Assembly (NCBI GenBank): GCA_030407005.1
Contig: JAUDYN010000006.1
Span: 3,472,001 to 3,536,000, forward strand
Source: Desarmillaria ectypa
Taxonomy: Eukaryota; Basidiomycota; Agaricomycetes; Agaricales; Physalacriaceae
Length of the DNA stretch: 64,000 nt
Direction: 5' to 3'
Position 1 is the first letter of the stretch, and the number at the start of each line of letters is the position of its first letter. A program made the translations under genes and the position numbers. The notes under the pieces are model-generated. The model worked only from the letters and a program-made list of their open reading frames with translations. It made no database searches and was not told the origin of the DNA. This document shows positions 34,838 through 47,282 of this stretch, in pieces.

Positions 34838-36435
34838 TTATAGGTTGTCCATGCCAATCTATGAAGTAATTCAATGGGAGAAGTGACAGAAAAGAACGCG
34901 ACATACCAAGTCTGGTACATCGGCGCTCATTGATACAAGAGAAAATCGAATCGCATCGACGTAAGGCCATCGGCCTCGGGAGTTAGACTCCCCAAATATC
35001 CACGAGTTCAGCTTATTCCACGACCCGCTATCCCCGTGCAAACGGTAGACCTCCCTCATATTTGCACCCTCAAACCATTCAGGGTAAAAGCCAGCATCAC
35101 CCCAGTCTATCACCCAAAGCTGCCCGTCTCGTCCGAGTATCAGATTTCGCATATGCAAGTCCTGGTGAGTAAATACCAAGGGCCTGGTATCGTCAAAAAA
35201 TGGATCTATGGTCTTGAACGCCTCGAAGTTGGGATGGAATCTCTGCATAACAAGGAGCCTGTTGCGATACCACGCCGCCATGTGGGCGTACGACCGGAAT
35301 GGCCCCGCACCAGAATCATTGAAGAGGCTACCCGTACACCTTTCTGGACCCGCTCCACCAAAGGGACCGGGAAATTGGCGCAGGTGAGGATTTCGGCGTG
35401 AGATGCTACGGAGCTGATATACATAATGCCACAGTGATACAACGATGCGGAAGCGCATCCAGAGCCCGAGTTTGTCCCAAACAGATGCGACGGTCTGACC
35501 CTCGATAAGGGACATAGCTAAGTAGCTGGGAAAAGCTGAGTCGATGGAACGATAACATAATGGGACAGGAATAGTTGTTTCTTTGCGGATAAGCTCCATT
35601 GCCTGTGACTCTTGAGCACCTGAAAATCGTTTAACAACAGTGCCAAATCCAATGGACGCGATTTTCCCTGGGTTCGGAAAATCTAAGAACGTCTGAAAAG
35701 TGCTCGCGTCGATTTTGGGGGACTCCTTCCATAGCTTGATTATGTCAGATTCAGTGAGATGCTTGATAGGGTCATGCTGCTATTCGAACATCAATGTCCA
35801 ATTGTGAAAAAATAACGCCAGCGGGGACGGGGGACGTACGTCGGACACAGCACCGGAGTCTCCAAGCTTTCGATGTGAAAGTACGAAAGGCTGTAAGATA
35901 AATGCCAAAAAACGCCCTAACAAGCCCTGTTCGAAAGAATATGATAGCATTTTTACTTGCAGCTCAGATCCAAAGTGAAACGACGAACATTGGCGGAACT
36001 CGCTGAGGATATCGGAGGCAAGGATATGAACGGGATTAGCCGACTGAGAGTCCGAAAGGCTGTACCGCGGCCCTATGTACCGTCTTACAACGTCAGTCTG
36101 GATCTTTACAAGGGGACTAATGTCCGTATTTGAATTCGTCGAACGCCTTAAGATGACAAGATATTTTGCGAGCTCCTTAACAAACGGGTCAAATACCCCA
36201 TCGTCAAACTCATCAAGACATGGCCTCTTCGCCGTCTTGTCGTCGCATATTCCCTGATGCCTTGCAGACGCCTACTTCGTGCGGCTCGTTGTATTACTTA
36301 GTCCTTTGTACTACCGATTCCACTCAATATCCTCTCTCCCGCTTGTGCCCCACACGCCCCCACAGTGAGCGATCGATACTATTGATCTCACACCGAGACG
36401 TAATTAAACGACGTCGTATTGTACTCATCCATCAT
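34838..36435 (-). CDS. APH-family kinase (aminoglycoside phosphotransferase-like fold)
   Basis: Four exons (36394-36435, 35840-36253, 34907-35779, 34838-34858) join to 449 residues; the first exon is the least certain. The N-terminal 150 residues are a helical extension (KRPCLDEFDDGVFDPFVKEL; GRFLAFILQPFVLSHRKLGD). The kinase core starts IASIGFGTVVKRF, with Lys in the ATP-binding position and AMELIRKETTIPVP after it. The catalytic loop is FTHQDLHMRNLILG (Asp and Asn) and the metal-binding segment is WVIDWGDAGFYPEWFE. Such proteins phosphorylate small molecules or, rarely, proteins; the substrate is unknown. The last exon codes only seven codons (IGMDNL stop). It is head-to-head with DUF7770b, 3.1 kb away. 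A dead copy lies at 31070-32230. Confidence 0.82.
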
Positions 36436-39400
36436 GTCGCTGGTGGTTAGTTTACTGAAGACGAACTAGAAGCAGTTGAGACCTGCTTTACGAGACCTAG
36501 TTCCGAACAGGGTCATCAATCAAAGCGATGCTCCATCATGGCCACAGCGCATGGCTTTGCCCTGTTAGGGCTGCGGGCCTGGCTGTTCCTTATTGGGACC
36601 TTGTGCCGGTACCAACACCATCTCAATATTTAATAAAGACTTGCATGTAACAAACAAACTGACAAGACTTGACCCGCGGAGGACGGAGCATCATACTATG
36701 TAGATAGTCTTGTTCTGATATTTGCTTCACGTATTCGTTAGTAGCGTGCAACGCCGTCCATTCCAGGGCGGAGGACATGAAATTCCCTGCTGGCCAAAGG
36801 TACCAGTGGTGATTATAGTATTATAGAAACAAACATATGCGTCAGGTGTCACGGCGGCTCACCCTTCAGGTGTTCCTCAGGCGAAAATTATTTCTGTGCT
36901 AAGAACCAGATGTACGACAGTGAGAGCAAAGTAAACACAAAGGAATAGGTTGCAAAGTGGCAAGATTGGCAAGCGTAGCTTGCCTAGGCATCTAGAGATA
37001 AGTTATAGAGTAAAACCGGATAGCACCCCTGACCTCTAATAATGTCAGCCCAAAGGAAGTTTGACGGAAATGGTTCGCGGAGCTGAAAAAGTTTCTTTAG
37101 ACACGCTTCCTTCTGTTGGAAATCAGATTTTGGCGGGGAGAATTCTGTTTCTGAGCGGACGGAAACTGTATAAGGAAATTTTTTCAGTCCCACTAGGCAT
37201 TTCCATCGTGCGGAAACTCAGGCGTGACAGGAGCGTAGTTCATTGGCTGCGAGTACGTAGGCTGGAGCGGATCGGAAATCTTTACTCGATATTTCCAATT
37301 CAGAACAAGATACCTATCGGAAGCAGAAGCCAGAGACACCACTGCGGAGGGACGAACAGGGAGATTCCCGTTGAATCAAGATCCGGAACACACGGAGCAA
37401 AATGAGTCGAACAACGAGGAAAATGAATAAAACAATGCAGCTGAGCAATGGCAAATGGACATAGCCTTGTATGTACATACGTCTTCTGAGAATATGACCG
37501 GTTACTGGTGAAATTGGCATGACGTGACATGTGCCTTCAACAACAGCAAGGCGCGAAGCGTCGGGAGGAAAATGCCGGCCTTGCTAATACAAAAAAATCT
37601 GAAGCCTGGGCAGTGGACTGTCAAAGCAATAGAGACGCATGCAATAGGAATGATAATGAGGAAATAAATAAATGAATTCAGTGCCTAGAAGTGAAAGGAG
37701 ATGAAGTTAACGTATACAGGACAGGCTGTTACCATGATTTTCCCGAGACCCTCAAAGTTACCAGTTGCACATGTTGGTAGACAGAGATTCGGACTCAGAT
37801 CTGAGGGCCGTGCTCACTGCGCAGGTCCAGTGCAGAGACCATAAGCGCTGTGATTAATGAAATAGGGCTGCAACACTGCTCCAGATAATGATCCCGACAG
37901 AAGAGGTTAGAGAGGGGTACGAGCAGGGGTTTAGGCACTTGGAAAATGGTCAGAGATGCCACAAGACTTTCGCCATGGAAAGGACGCACATTTAGCTATT
38001 GCAAGGAAATAGATCTCAAAATCAGAAACACGTAAAGCCAGGCATGGACATGAATGTCGGGATTAAATAAATAAAAAACAAGGGGAATAGTAAGGCTACA
38101 ATCTTTTAACACTAAACAGACCGCCTGCGTAACTAGGTCACTTCTGCTAAATCATACATTGTTTAGATGACATGTGAGGTACTTGAGCTCCAGGGTGGTT
38201 ATCAGAGAGGCAGTGGCCGGCAAGCTCAGCTCTGGTTCGGATTCAGAGCCATCAAGGAGTGTAATTACAGCAATGAGCCGAAGAGAGAGCTCGAAGGAAC
38301 AACCTTTCCTAAGTTAGTTCATTCCGAGTACATGCCCCGTCCCAGATATCACCCGGACTGAACTCCATCTTAGCCAAGAAAAGATAGCAATCAACGGTGG
38401 TGGCCGGAGGTTGGTAGAGCAAACATACCACGGTTAACGTTCAACTTTTGAAGACTGGCATACGTCAAGTGTACGTTAGTTAGAACGTGCGAGAATACGA
38501 CCGGAAACATACAAACCAAGAGAAAGTAGAAAAAGAGCATCCAAGCAAGCGGGTAAATAAATATATTCTGGACTAGTAACGCGTGAAGAATGGCGGTCGA
38601 CAGTCGTTCAAATTGCAACAGGGGAAAAAAAAAGTTTAAAAAAACCCCGTGACTGAACGTTTGAACGTCCGGCTTTATCCGAAGCACTTCGGTCCGGCAT
38701 TCCGGATTCTTTCATGTTCAACCCTTATCTCAATTTTCAAGAAACGACTCAAAAAGCCAACAAGAAACATCAAATGATGCGCTTTTTCCGAGCTATGGAA
38801 GATTAGTAGCATATTTCTTTCTACAAAACGTATAGATACGAAATACAGACGTTCCGCGCAGGTAAAGGTGCTGTAACTTGTCACAGGATGTAATCGCGGA
38901 CTTTCGAGTATAGATTGTGGAAGGAATATAGCAAGGTGAGTACGCTGTCTGTTTCGCTTGGATAAAAAACGAAGACTTTTTCTTCGCCTTGTCCGTTAAA
39001 ATTTCACCATCTCAAGTGGAAGTTACCGCCGCTCACCAGTGTAAGGGATATGATTTCTATAAGGACTCTGAGCTACGTCATCTATTGATGTCTATTTACC
39101 TATACCTTCGTCCTGCCTACATATCTTCTAGCCACTTTTGGCCTTTTCTTCGAGGTGGTCTAGGATTTCTACCATACTTTTGTGTCTTTGACCTACTCTG
39201 CCCTGACAATATACGCTGATTCGTATTCAGTCCTCGGGTTGAAGACCCCTCGCGTGGCAGATCCTTTACAACCGGCATGCAAAGCCATGGGTACAGATCC
39301 ACGTCGGCTTAAAAAAATCCGACAACCAAGCACAATACAAGTCCACGAGCCTGATAATTCCCGATATCAAACTAGCCCGGAGTTACCAGTGCCATGATGT

Positions 39401-39585
39401 AGGAACCTCAGCGGCGTCCTCCTGACCTTATCTTACCCAAGATCCCTTTTGTCATCTCGGGGCGTCCGGGTACCCGTCAGCATGAAATCCCATCTCTGCT
39501 TTTCCTTCTCTCAGTCTGTCAGGATAGGACAGGTTGGCTTCTTTCTGTCATATTTTTCCTTTATGGACTGAAAATGCGACTTAGA
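36436..39585. other. Gene-poor divergent region, about 3.1 kb
   Basis: Lies between the kinase and DUF7770b starts. The longest frames (37061-37405 plus, 38391-38687 minus) are unremarkable. Homopolymer-rich stretches occur near 38620-38650. No gene recognised. Confidence 0.5.
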
Positions 39586-40193
39586 ATGTCTTACACCCTC
39601 CCAAATCGTGCATCTATCTCCTCTACAACCGAGCTTCGGCTTCACTTGGATACTCTCGAAGTCGATGGTATCGCCATCGTCGGTATTAGCAATGGACACA
39701 CATATCATTTCCAGGTTTTCATTTACAATCGTGCGCTTGGCTGTAGCGTGAGCCTCGACTGTAATCCCACCTACGACTCTCGTGATCCAGATCAGGCTTG
39801 TATCGACGTTGACTTCAAGGCATATGCCTGGACTAAGTTCGAAAACACCACACCTGATCGGATTCCCCCATCCACTGGGCCCTTCGATGTCAGTTTGAAG
39901 GCCTCCACGCAGGTATGGAAGATCTTCAACCTATTATTCGACGCTCTCAAGAGAGACCAATACCAGTGCGTCGATAACAAATCTATTGGCTTTGTTATTA
40001 ATTGGAGTACAGATTCAACGCCGGTTTAGGATGTAGGCACTGGTGCGCTACCGTCCTTAGCGATCTGGAGGCGCATGGCTATGTTTCGTCCGGTGAAACC
40101 ATGAAGTTTGAGAGTTGGGAGCGGGCCAAGTACGCGGAATTTGGTGCTGCTGCTTTCTTCCTGCCTCGCATCCGGGGGGATTTCTATAATTGA
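39586..40193 (+). CDS. DUF7770-like protein, copy b
   Basis: Two exons (39586-39965 and 40013-40193) give 186 residues around a 47-nt intron GTGCGT...AGTACAG. Exon lengths (380 and 181) and intron position and size equal those of copy a. The start was chosen at MSYTLPNRAS by comparison with MSYTLPNRGS in copy a; an in-frame ATG four codons upstream exists at 39574. Conserved core is LKRDQYQFNAGLGCRHWCAT, LSDLEAHGYV and ESWERAKYAE. Function unknown. No kinase gene follows it on its 3' side, unlike copy a. Confidence 0.8.
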
Positions 40194-41194
40194 TTACTGC
40201 CTATTCACTCTACTGTGACATCCTATGCGATGTGTTGTCGTATTCAGAATTGTTAGAAATTGGACGTCTTATTATGAATCTACGGTACATTTATATCGTC
40301 TTCGCTATAAGGAACCTAGATTGGCTTTCGCTCTGCAATAAACACGGTGATACACTAATAGTAACGGCCTAAGCATACTCTGAATATAATTAGGAGCCTA
40401 TTTATCAGCGAAGGATAAGGGTGAGTTATTCGTGCCAATCTGGTCGAACGACAAGCAAACTACTAGTACACCTTTCGGAGTCATTCCATTAGACGAGATC
40501 AGAGGATCGACATAACTCGTCATTTCGGGGACAAATCCTACTACGGGAACGACAAATGCAATCCAATGACGAGGAAGCGTACCCAATCCCGAGTTGGTCT
40601 CTCGGCGACGTAACCGTTTGTTCTCAGGTAGCGGGAGGACCCGTTGACAAAGAGGGACGAGGGTGATATCTTGTACATTATCTTTTCTCAGAAAACATAT
40701 TCGCCTACTATCAGTTTGGTATACCCTTGTTTTCAAACTTGGTTTCGGAGATCAACTCCGAGTGGCTTTATATAATGTCCGTAGTCATTATGGTTTGTGA
40801 GCAAGCTGGCAGGTGTTCCCTTACCAATTAAAGAAAGCTTTAGACAATCGCATAACGAACCAACCTAAGTATCACAGATCAGCTTCAGGTGCTGAATTAA
40901 TTACTTCCACTTCGTAAAGGAAATGGCCGAAACTTGAATTCCTCATGAGACATTACATCGTTGACTCAAAAGTACAAACACAAAAAAGACGTGCAGGGAG
41001 GACAATATGACGTTCAGCTAGAGGGTATTGCTCAAGATTCAAGATGTCATGGCAGTGGTGCGCAAAAACTCCCTAGCATTCCCGATACGATATGATTAGC
41101 AGTGACTCACAAACTGTTACTATGAGAGTAACCTTGCATTCATGTGGATGCGTGTACAGTATACAAATCTTGTTAGATGCAAGTGTTACAAATA
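40194..41194. other. Intergenic, 1 kb
   Basis: Between the DUF7770b and helicase B 3' ends (convergent). A minus frame at 40398-40736 (112 codons) has no kinase or other motif. Nothing else seen. Confidence 0.5.
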
Positions 41195-44100
41195 TCAGTC
41201 ATCATGCCTATGCCACGGTTCATCCTGAACACCGGTTAGTGTCATGGTCTCCATCTGCCGCCTAAATTCATCCATCTCTGCCTGAGCCGCCTCGCGAATG
41301 GTACGATCGTATCCACCTGTCTCGTCAACATCTGCGTCCGCATCCCAAGATATGGGCAGACCTCTCCAACCTCCATGCTTGTAGACATAGTTCAAGAACG
41401 ACCGCCAGAGCGGGTCAAGAGAGAGCACAGTAGGATCCCCGATTATGACAAGCAAAGCTTTTGCCCGTGTTACCGCAACTGGGAGGAGGGAAAACATCAT
41501 GAGTTGGTAGTAAAAGAACGGGTAAACGAACTAACCATTGAACCGGCGTGGGTTTGCGACAAATCCTAGAGTGTGGCGGAGGTCGAACTCAACGAATTCC
41601 GTACTGCTTCTGACAGTCGATATGATGATCACTTTGCGTTCCTGATCAACAAGCATCAATGTTTCCACATACTAGTGAGAGAAAGCGGCTGTCATTACCT
41701 GCCCTTGAAATTCTTCAACACTTCCGACCTGAATTCCTGCAGCAATCTTTTCTAGCGACTTCCGTATTCGGCGGACCTGTGCATGATAAGGTGCAATAAC
41801 ACCAATATCGTCAACAGCTAAACGACCCATTAAGCATAACTCAATATAAGCACAAGGATGACTGACTGAGCTTCAACTTCGTATCTCCTAGGAGTTCCCC
41901 AACCATGGTCTTCACCTCCGACACTTCGTCGATGTTGAAGAACGATGGTGACGACGCCTCACGATCATCTTGACCAGCCATCGCATGGAACACGATAGGG
42001 AAATCCTTGGCTTCGAGATGGTCTGATCCAATGAATATACCAACACTATTAGGATCAGCACATGGTTGGAGATCACCCTTGTAGAAGTGCTCGTTGGGAA
42101 ATTTGAGGATCGCAGAATGTGAACGGAAGTTCTGGGTAAGCTTGACGACTCTAAAAAGAAACATTAGAATGAATGTGACCTTAAAAGAACATGGAAGACT
42201 GACGATTGACCATGCCCCCCAACTTCATCGTAGATTTCCCTCCGCATCAGACGTTCGATATAGCTGGTGTCCAGTCCAAGGTCCCTAGCGATAGACGACC
42301 GGACGACGGGTCCAAGCTGTTTAGGATCTCCCGACAGTACGACACTAGTCCTATTATCCGCCATTGTCTTCACAGAAATCATCGCCTCAGGCTCTGTTGC
42401 CTGGCCCGCCTCATCGATGAAAATATGTGTAAAATGCCCACGTTGCACCCCGATATTGAAAAACACCGCTGCAGATACACACGTTGCTACTATCACCTTG
42501 AATTGCTTAACCCTCTCGCAGTTTGGGATAGCATAATGCTCGGACTTCATAAATGTGTATGGCTGGAGATCGGCGGGAACAGCGATCTTAGGTCGGGAAG
42601 GGGCATAAAATCGGAAGAGCTTGTCCTTGCTTAGTGCCTTTAGCCGCTGTGCGATGAGATCGCCAGCCGAGTTACTTGGCGCACAAGCCAGAATTCGGGC
42701 ATTAGGATTAATTCGCAGGATTTGCAAGATGGCTTCTACGACTGTCACTGTTTTTCCGGTGCCGGGGCTAGATTATAAACAAGTAGTGTAAGCTCTTCTC
42801 TTTCAAATTGTTACAAATCACGACACTCACGGGCCAAAGATTACAAACGGAACAGTCCCAGGTCGTCGGCGAATAATACAATCAACGGCTTGGCGTTGTC
42901 TTGCATTTGTGTCGATTAATGGGTTGATGGCGGACCATGGTACGGCTGGAGACGGCTGCAAGATATGTGTTGCTAATGGCAGAAGTAGACGCCCTGGTGC
43001 GAAGGCCGTCTCTAGCGCTTGGTGCTGGCGCCGAAGAGGAATCCGGTTCAATTTGAATCTGATGTGAAAACGATCGGTCTTCGACACTTGGAATTTAGGA
43101 CTGAAGCGTAGGCCAACGGTTTCCAGCATGACATTGTGCACCCCGCCAGAGAACCAATGCCCCTCTGGAGCGTCTTTCTTTCGCACCAGAATGTTATCGC
43201 CTAGGAATTGTCAGCATCACGTTATGCCCGTTGAAGTGAAGTCGCACCAATCAACACGCTTGGACGCTTCTCGGCTAAGCCCGGCACGCGAAGACTGAAG
43301 GTCACAAAAGTGAGCATGTATGTGGAAAGGAACACAAGGAACACTCACTCGTAGTATTGGTTACGCCGAGTAACGGGAGCATCCTTGATATCATAACAAT
43401 GGAGGTCATAGCTTGAGCATCAAAATCAGTCTGTAGCACTGGGGAACAGAAGGAGACATCATACGATTGTTTGTGTTCCTCCACCCATAACAACACTTGG
43501 TAGAACCGCCCGTATGAGTTTGTATCAATGCTTTGTGGTAAGAATAGCTCCTTGAGCTTCCTCGTGATTTCAGAGACGGTCCCCGAGGAAATCGTATCCA
43601 AGAGGGGATTGGGAATGTCAGCGAAGGGTAAAGGGATCGAATAAGGAATGACCGTTAGGGCCGGCGGCCGCACGCCTTCGACGATACTTAGTTCGGGGTG
43701 GCGGCTGGTCCGCTCTCTAGGGACATAAGCGGATTTGGGCTTGAGAGCTTTATGATCGGCCTTGCTACCGACGATCAAGTGAATGGGGCGAGCTATAAGG
43801 AACTGAGTGCGAAGATTGAGGTCTTCGAAGACTAAATCCAAACGGTCGGACGCCCTCCCAGCATGGGCTTGTTTAGCAGTGATGGTAAGAGTAATGGGCT
43901 TTCCCCTCTTCAACGCTATCTTATCAACTGTGACGAAAAATCTAATTGGCGTCAGTGATATTACAGCAGGTCCAGAACAATGACGCACGGAGTGGGCCTG
44001 ATTTTTCCCTTCATTCCCTTCAAAGACGCGAGCTGCGTTTGGACGAGCTTGATATTCGCACCAGGCACCGTAGTCTCGATGAGAGTGGAAATCTTGACAC

Positions 44101-44629
44101 CTTCGCGGGAAGATTCTATTTTGACAACTTTGAAATCAAGTTCCCCTTTCACCGTGACTCCATGCTTGTCTCTTTCGGCCTGCTCCAGGACGACGGAAAA
44201 GGCCGCAAACTGCTCTTTACTCTTGTGCTTGGCAGTCACGACATGTCGATGCCAAGCCTGGTCGGGTATTTGCACGTTACAAAACGTGCATAACCTATGC
44301 CCCGGGACAACCTCCGACTGCTGTGCCGGAATATTGGGGGCGACGCCTACCTCCTTTGCTCGACGAACATGGAGTAAAGATTTGATATGAGAGTCAAACG
44401 CAACCCGACCAGCGTGATAGGAATCGCACAGATAACAGAAGAACCAATTTGAACTGTGCTCTTGGAGTGCATCCTTGTGTTCTTTCTGCGACAAGTGACT
44501 GGTGTAGGCCTCGGTGGAAGGGAATACTAGTCGACACAAATCACATGTGGATACATTATGATTCGCACGACAAGTAGTGTCTCTACACGACCCTACTGAG
44601 AGTAGTCGGTCGCAGATAGGTAAAACCAT
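41195..44629 (-). CDS. MOV10/SDE3/Armitage-type SF1 RNA helicase, copy B
   Basis: Paralogue of the helicase at 12125-15582, same strand and similar exon plan. The start was chosen at [15 protein letters not shown] because copy A begins MPVGWCYDSVSPGGC; an in-frame ATG 63 nt upstream (44692) is possible. The N-terminus has a CCCH finger (C-x8-C-x4-C-x3-H). Three C2H2 or U1-like fingers follow, starting [16 protein letters not shown] and CTFCNVQI. Helicase motifs are GPPGTGKT (intron after GP at about 42800), [37 protein letters not shown] and [14 protein letters not shown]. The C-terminus is [16 protein letters not shown] plus about 50 residues. A role in RNA silencing or transposon control is inferred from the family. 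Frames are intact. Confidence 0.88.
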
Positions 44630-45178
44630 GGTGGGGAGGAACACGACGAAGGGTTCTTGTCTAACCTTCTTTAAGAATCCTCGACGATGCATCTATAAGT
44701 GCCGTGTGGGAATGATAAGAACCCTTTCGCACCATTTTCATCCATTCCTACGGCCTCGAGGACAACACGCTTTGACGTAAATGCCCGGATCCTCGTCATG
44801 TTCATAAGCTGGGAGCAAACACCTTTCTCACTTTATGATATACAAAACGAAATGCACGGTGGATTCATTTGCCTACGAGAACACCGTGTGGTTCAAGTAG
44901 GTCAACGAAGTCAGTAAATGGCATGCCACAGAGGGCTATGACGATGACGATGACAAGTGACCGTTCCCATTCAAAAACCTGGTGACGTGAAATTGGACAG
45001 GAGTTGTGAAGAGGTGAAAATGCTGAAGAAAAACCGAAGCACGCTATAGTCGCACTGGAGTAACCGTAATCAGCCTTCTCGATCACTGAGGTCGAAGTCC
45101 CATTACTTGCTTCAGTCAGCGCTAACATGGAGGCTTTTACAGTGTCGAAAGCAAACATATAAATTATTATCGCAAAGT
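44630..45178. other. Intergenic upstream of helicase B
   Basis: Also the 3' flank of RPT6 (both genes minus). Minus-strand frames continuing here from RPT6 are read-through of its intron and 3' UTR. No other gene seen. Confidence 0.6.
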
Positions 45179-46688
45179 CTACGAGAACAACTTGCTGACG
45201 GATGTATTTCCTTCTTGGTTCTTCTTCAAGACCTGTTGCAAAATCACGATTTAGCAACTCAGCTGACTGAAACAGATTTTTGCAAACCTTAGCAACAGCA
45301 AACTCAAAGTCCTCCTGTGTAACATGCTGCCGCCGTTCCCGGAGAGCGTACATACCTACGGAACGTTAGTGTGAACGAGTGCGAAGGGAGAATGAAAGAC
45401 CTACCAGCTTCCGTGCATATACCGCGCACCTCTGCACCCGAACATTGCCCCATTTTCTCTGCCAGTGCACGTAAATTTATACCACGTTGCAAGGACATCT
45501 ACCCCAGGGTAAGTAAAACGCCGTGATGAAAGTGGGTCCCGCTTCTCACCTTGCGGGAATGAATACGAAGAATAGCAACACGCGCCTCGGGACCCGGAGG
45601 AGGGAATTCGATCTTTCGATCTATTCGACCTGGCCGGAGCAGGGCAGAGTCAAGGATGTCTGAAGACCTGGTCAGCACATATCCACGTCAACGGTGCGTA
45701 CTACACACCTATCCGGTTAGTAGCCATGATGACCTTGATATTCTTTGTCGACTCGAAACCATCCAGCTGGTTCAACAGCTCCAACATCGTCCTCTGTACC
45801 TCCGAGTCTCCGCCGCCACTGCCACTGTCTCCTCTGGAACTACCGATGGAGTCGATCTCGTCCATAAAGATGATACTAGGTGCATGCTCTCGGGCCATGA
45901 CGAACAGCTCTCGCACCATCCGGCTACCCTCACCAATGTACTTCTGCACCAGTTCGCTACCACTGACCCTGATGAACTTGCAGTCCGTATGGTGCGCTAC
46001 TGCTCGAGCCAAGAGGGTCTTGCCCGTTCCTGGAGGACCGTACAAGAGGACACCCTTCGGCTGTGCAATACCCAGCGACTCGAACAGCTCTGGATGTTTC
46101 ACTGGGAGCTCGATGACTTCCTTGATCTCTTTAATCTGCTTGTCGAGACCACCGACCATCTCGTACGTGCTGTCTGGGACTTTCTCGACCATCATAAGCG
46201 AAACCAGCGGGTCGACTTTATTTGGGAGGATTTTGTGGATGGTGTACGAGTCGGAGCGGAGAGCGATGCGGAGGGAAGCTTTGAGCTGGTTGACATCAAT
46301 TTCCGAGTCGAGGTCGACGACTGGATGCTCTATGAGAGGATAAAAGGTGATAATGAAAACTTGGCGTACTGTATTTGCCTTCCGGCTGCACCTTCACGAG
46401 GACTTTATTCTTGCCCATCACTTTCACCACCTCGCCTACGTAGCTACCTGGCTCATGCAATAGCTGCAGTTCTTCACGCAGCAGTCGTACTACGGGGGGG
46501 AATGCGTATTAGCCTCACCGCAGACAGTGACAAGCTTTACCTCGAGCATTGAGAGCATTTCGTTGTGCCTCTAACCGTCGCAGATTCTGGGTTTTCTGAC
46601 TTATTGTCAGTTCGGCAGTTTCGATTTTGGCTTGGTAGTAGGGTTTGATGCCCCCGGGGATCACTGCTGTCTTCGTGGCCACAGGCAT
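45179..46688 (-). CDS. RPT6: 26S proteasome regulatory ATPase RPT6 (subunit 8)
   Basis: AAA ATPase of the 19S base that unfolds and threads substrates into the 20S core. The start is [20 protein letters not shown]. An N-terminal coiled coil contains [14 protein letters not shown]. The OB-fold region reads [20 protein letters not shown] and [20 protein letters not shown]. The AAA core has Walker A GPPGTGKT, Walker B IIFMDEID, the pore loop [14 protein letters not shown], sensor region MATNRIDILD, Arg finger [13 protein letters not shown] and [20 protein letters not shown]. The C-terminus [15 protein letters not shown] matches the family, but the usual terminal hydrophobic-Phe-Lys ends in Ser here. 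There are several introns of about 50-60 nt. The stop is TAG at 45179-45181. Confidence 0.96.
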
Positions 46689-47282
46689 TGTCGTCGGAAC
46701 AGGAGAAGGAAAGCTAGCGTGGACTTACGCGTCCCGTCACGCTGCTGTCACCTTTGAATCACAGTCACGACGTGACACGGCAATCCGGCCCGGAACCAGT
46801 TTTTCTTATTAATTTATTTTTTGCAGACGGTCCGCGTCAGTGTAAAGCTAAGCCTCAACCGTACGCGTAAACGAGCCAGTGTGGCCCTCCCCCCCTCCCA
46901 GATATTTTTCTTCGTTTCAATAGTATTGACACAAGGTACAAGCTGACCACGTTCGCGATTTAATCCGACGATTTGGGCCGTAGCAAAACAAACGACTCGT
47001 GAGTGGTAACCTTGCGTAGTAGCCTTGAGAACCCATTAGGAAATTACACATAATCCAAGTACCTTGGATTGAATTTCACGCCTGTTTAAACTCCCTGCAC
47101 CAAGCTATAAAATCAGGACGAGGATAAATTGAGTGGGGTTTTATCGATGAAGGTACCCCAGTCGTAACAAGCCCATCGTTTGCGTAGACACGAACTATAC
47201 GGAAGTTTGGATACCAGTTGTTTCTTGTATACTTCCGGGGATACTCGAACTGCACGAGAGCGAAGACTGCAGAACGTATGAG
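46689..47282. other. RPT6 promoter region
   Basis: Lies between the unknown single-exon gene (3' end) and RPT6 (5' end), both minus. It holds the GTCACGACGTGAC palindrome. No gene seen. Confidence 0.6.
46764..46776. promoter_or_regulatory. 13-bp palindrome upstream of RPT6
   Basis: GTCACGACGTGAC is a perfect inverted repeat around a central base, 76 nt upstream of the RPT6 ATG. A dimeric transcription-factor site is inferred. Confidence 0.4.

Noticed and set aside
40398..40736. Minus-strand frame in the place where a third kinase copy would be expected beside DUF7770b
   Set aside because: None of the kinase motifs (HxDLH, IDWxDAG, WHYxYQLR) is present in any frame here.
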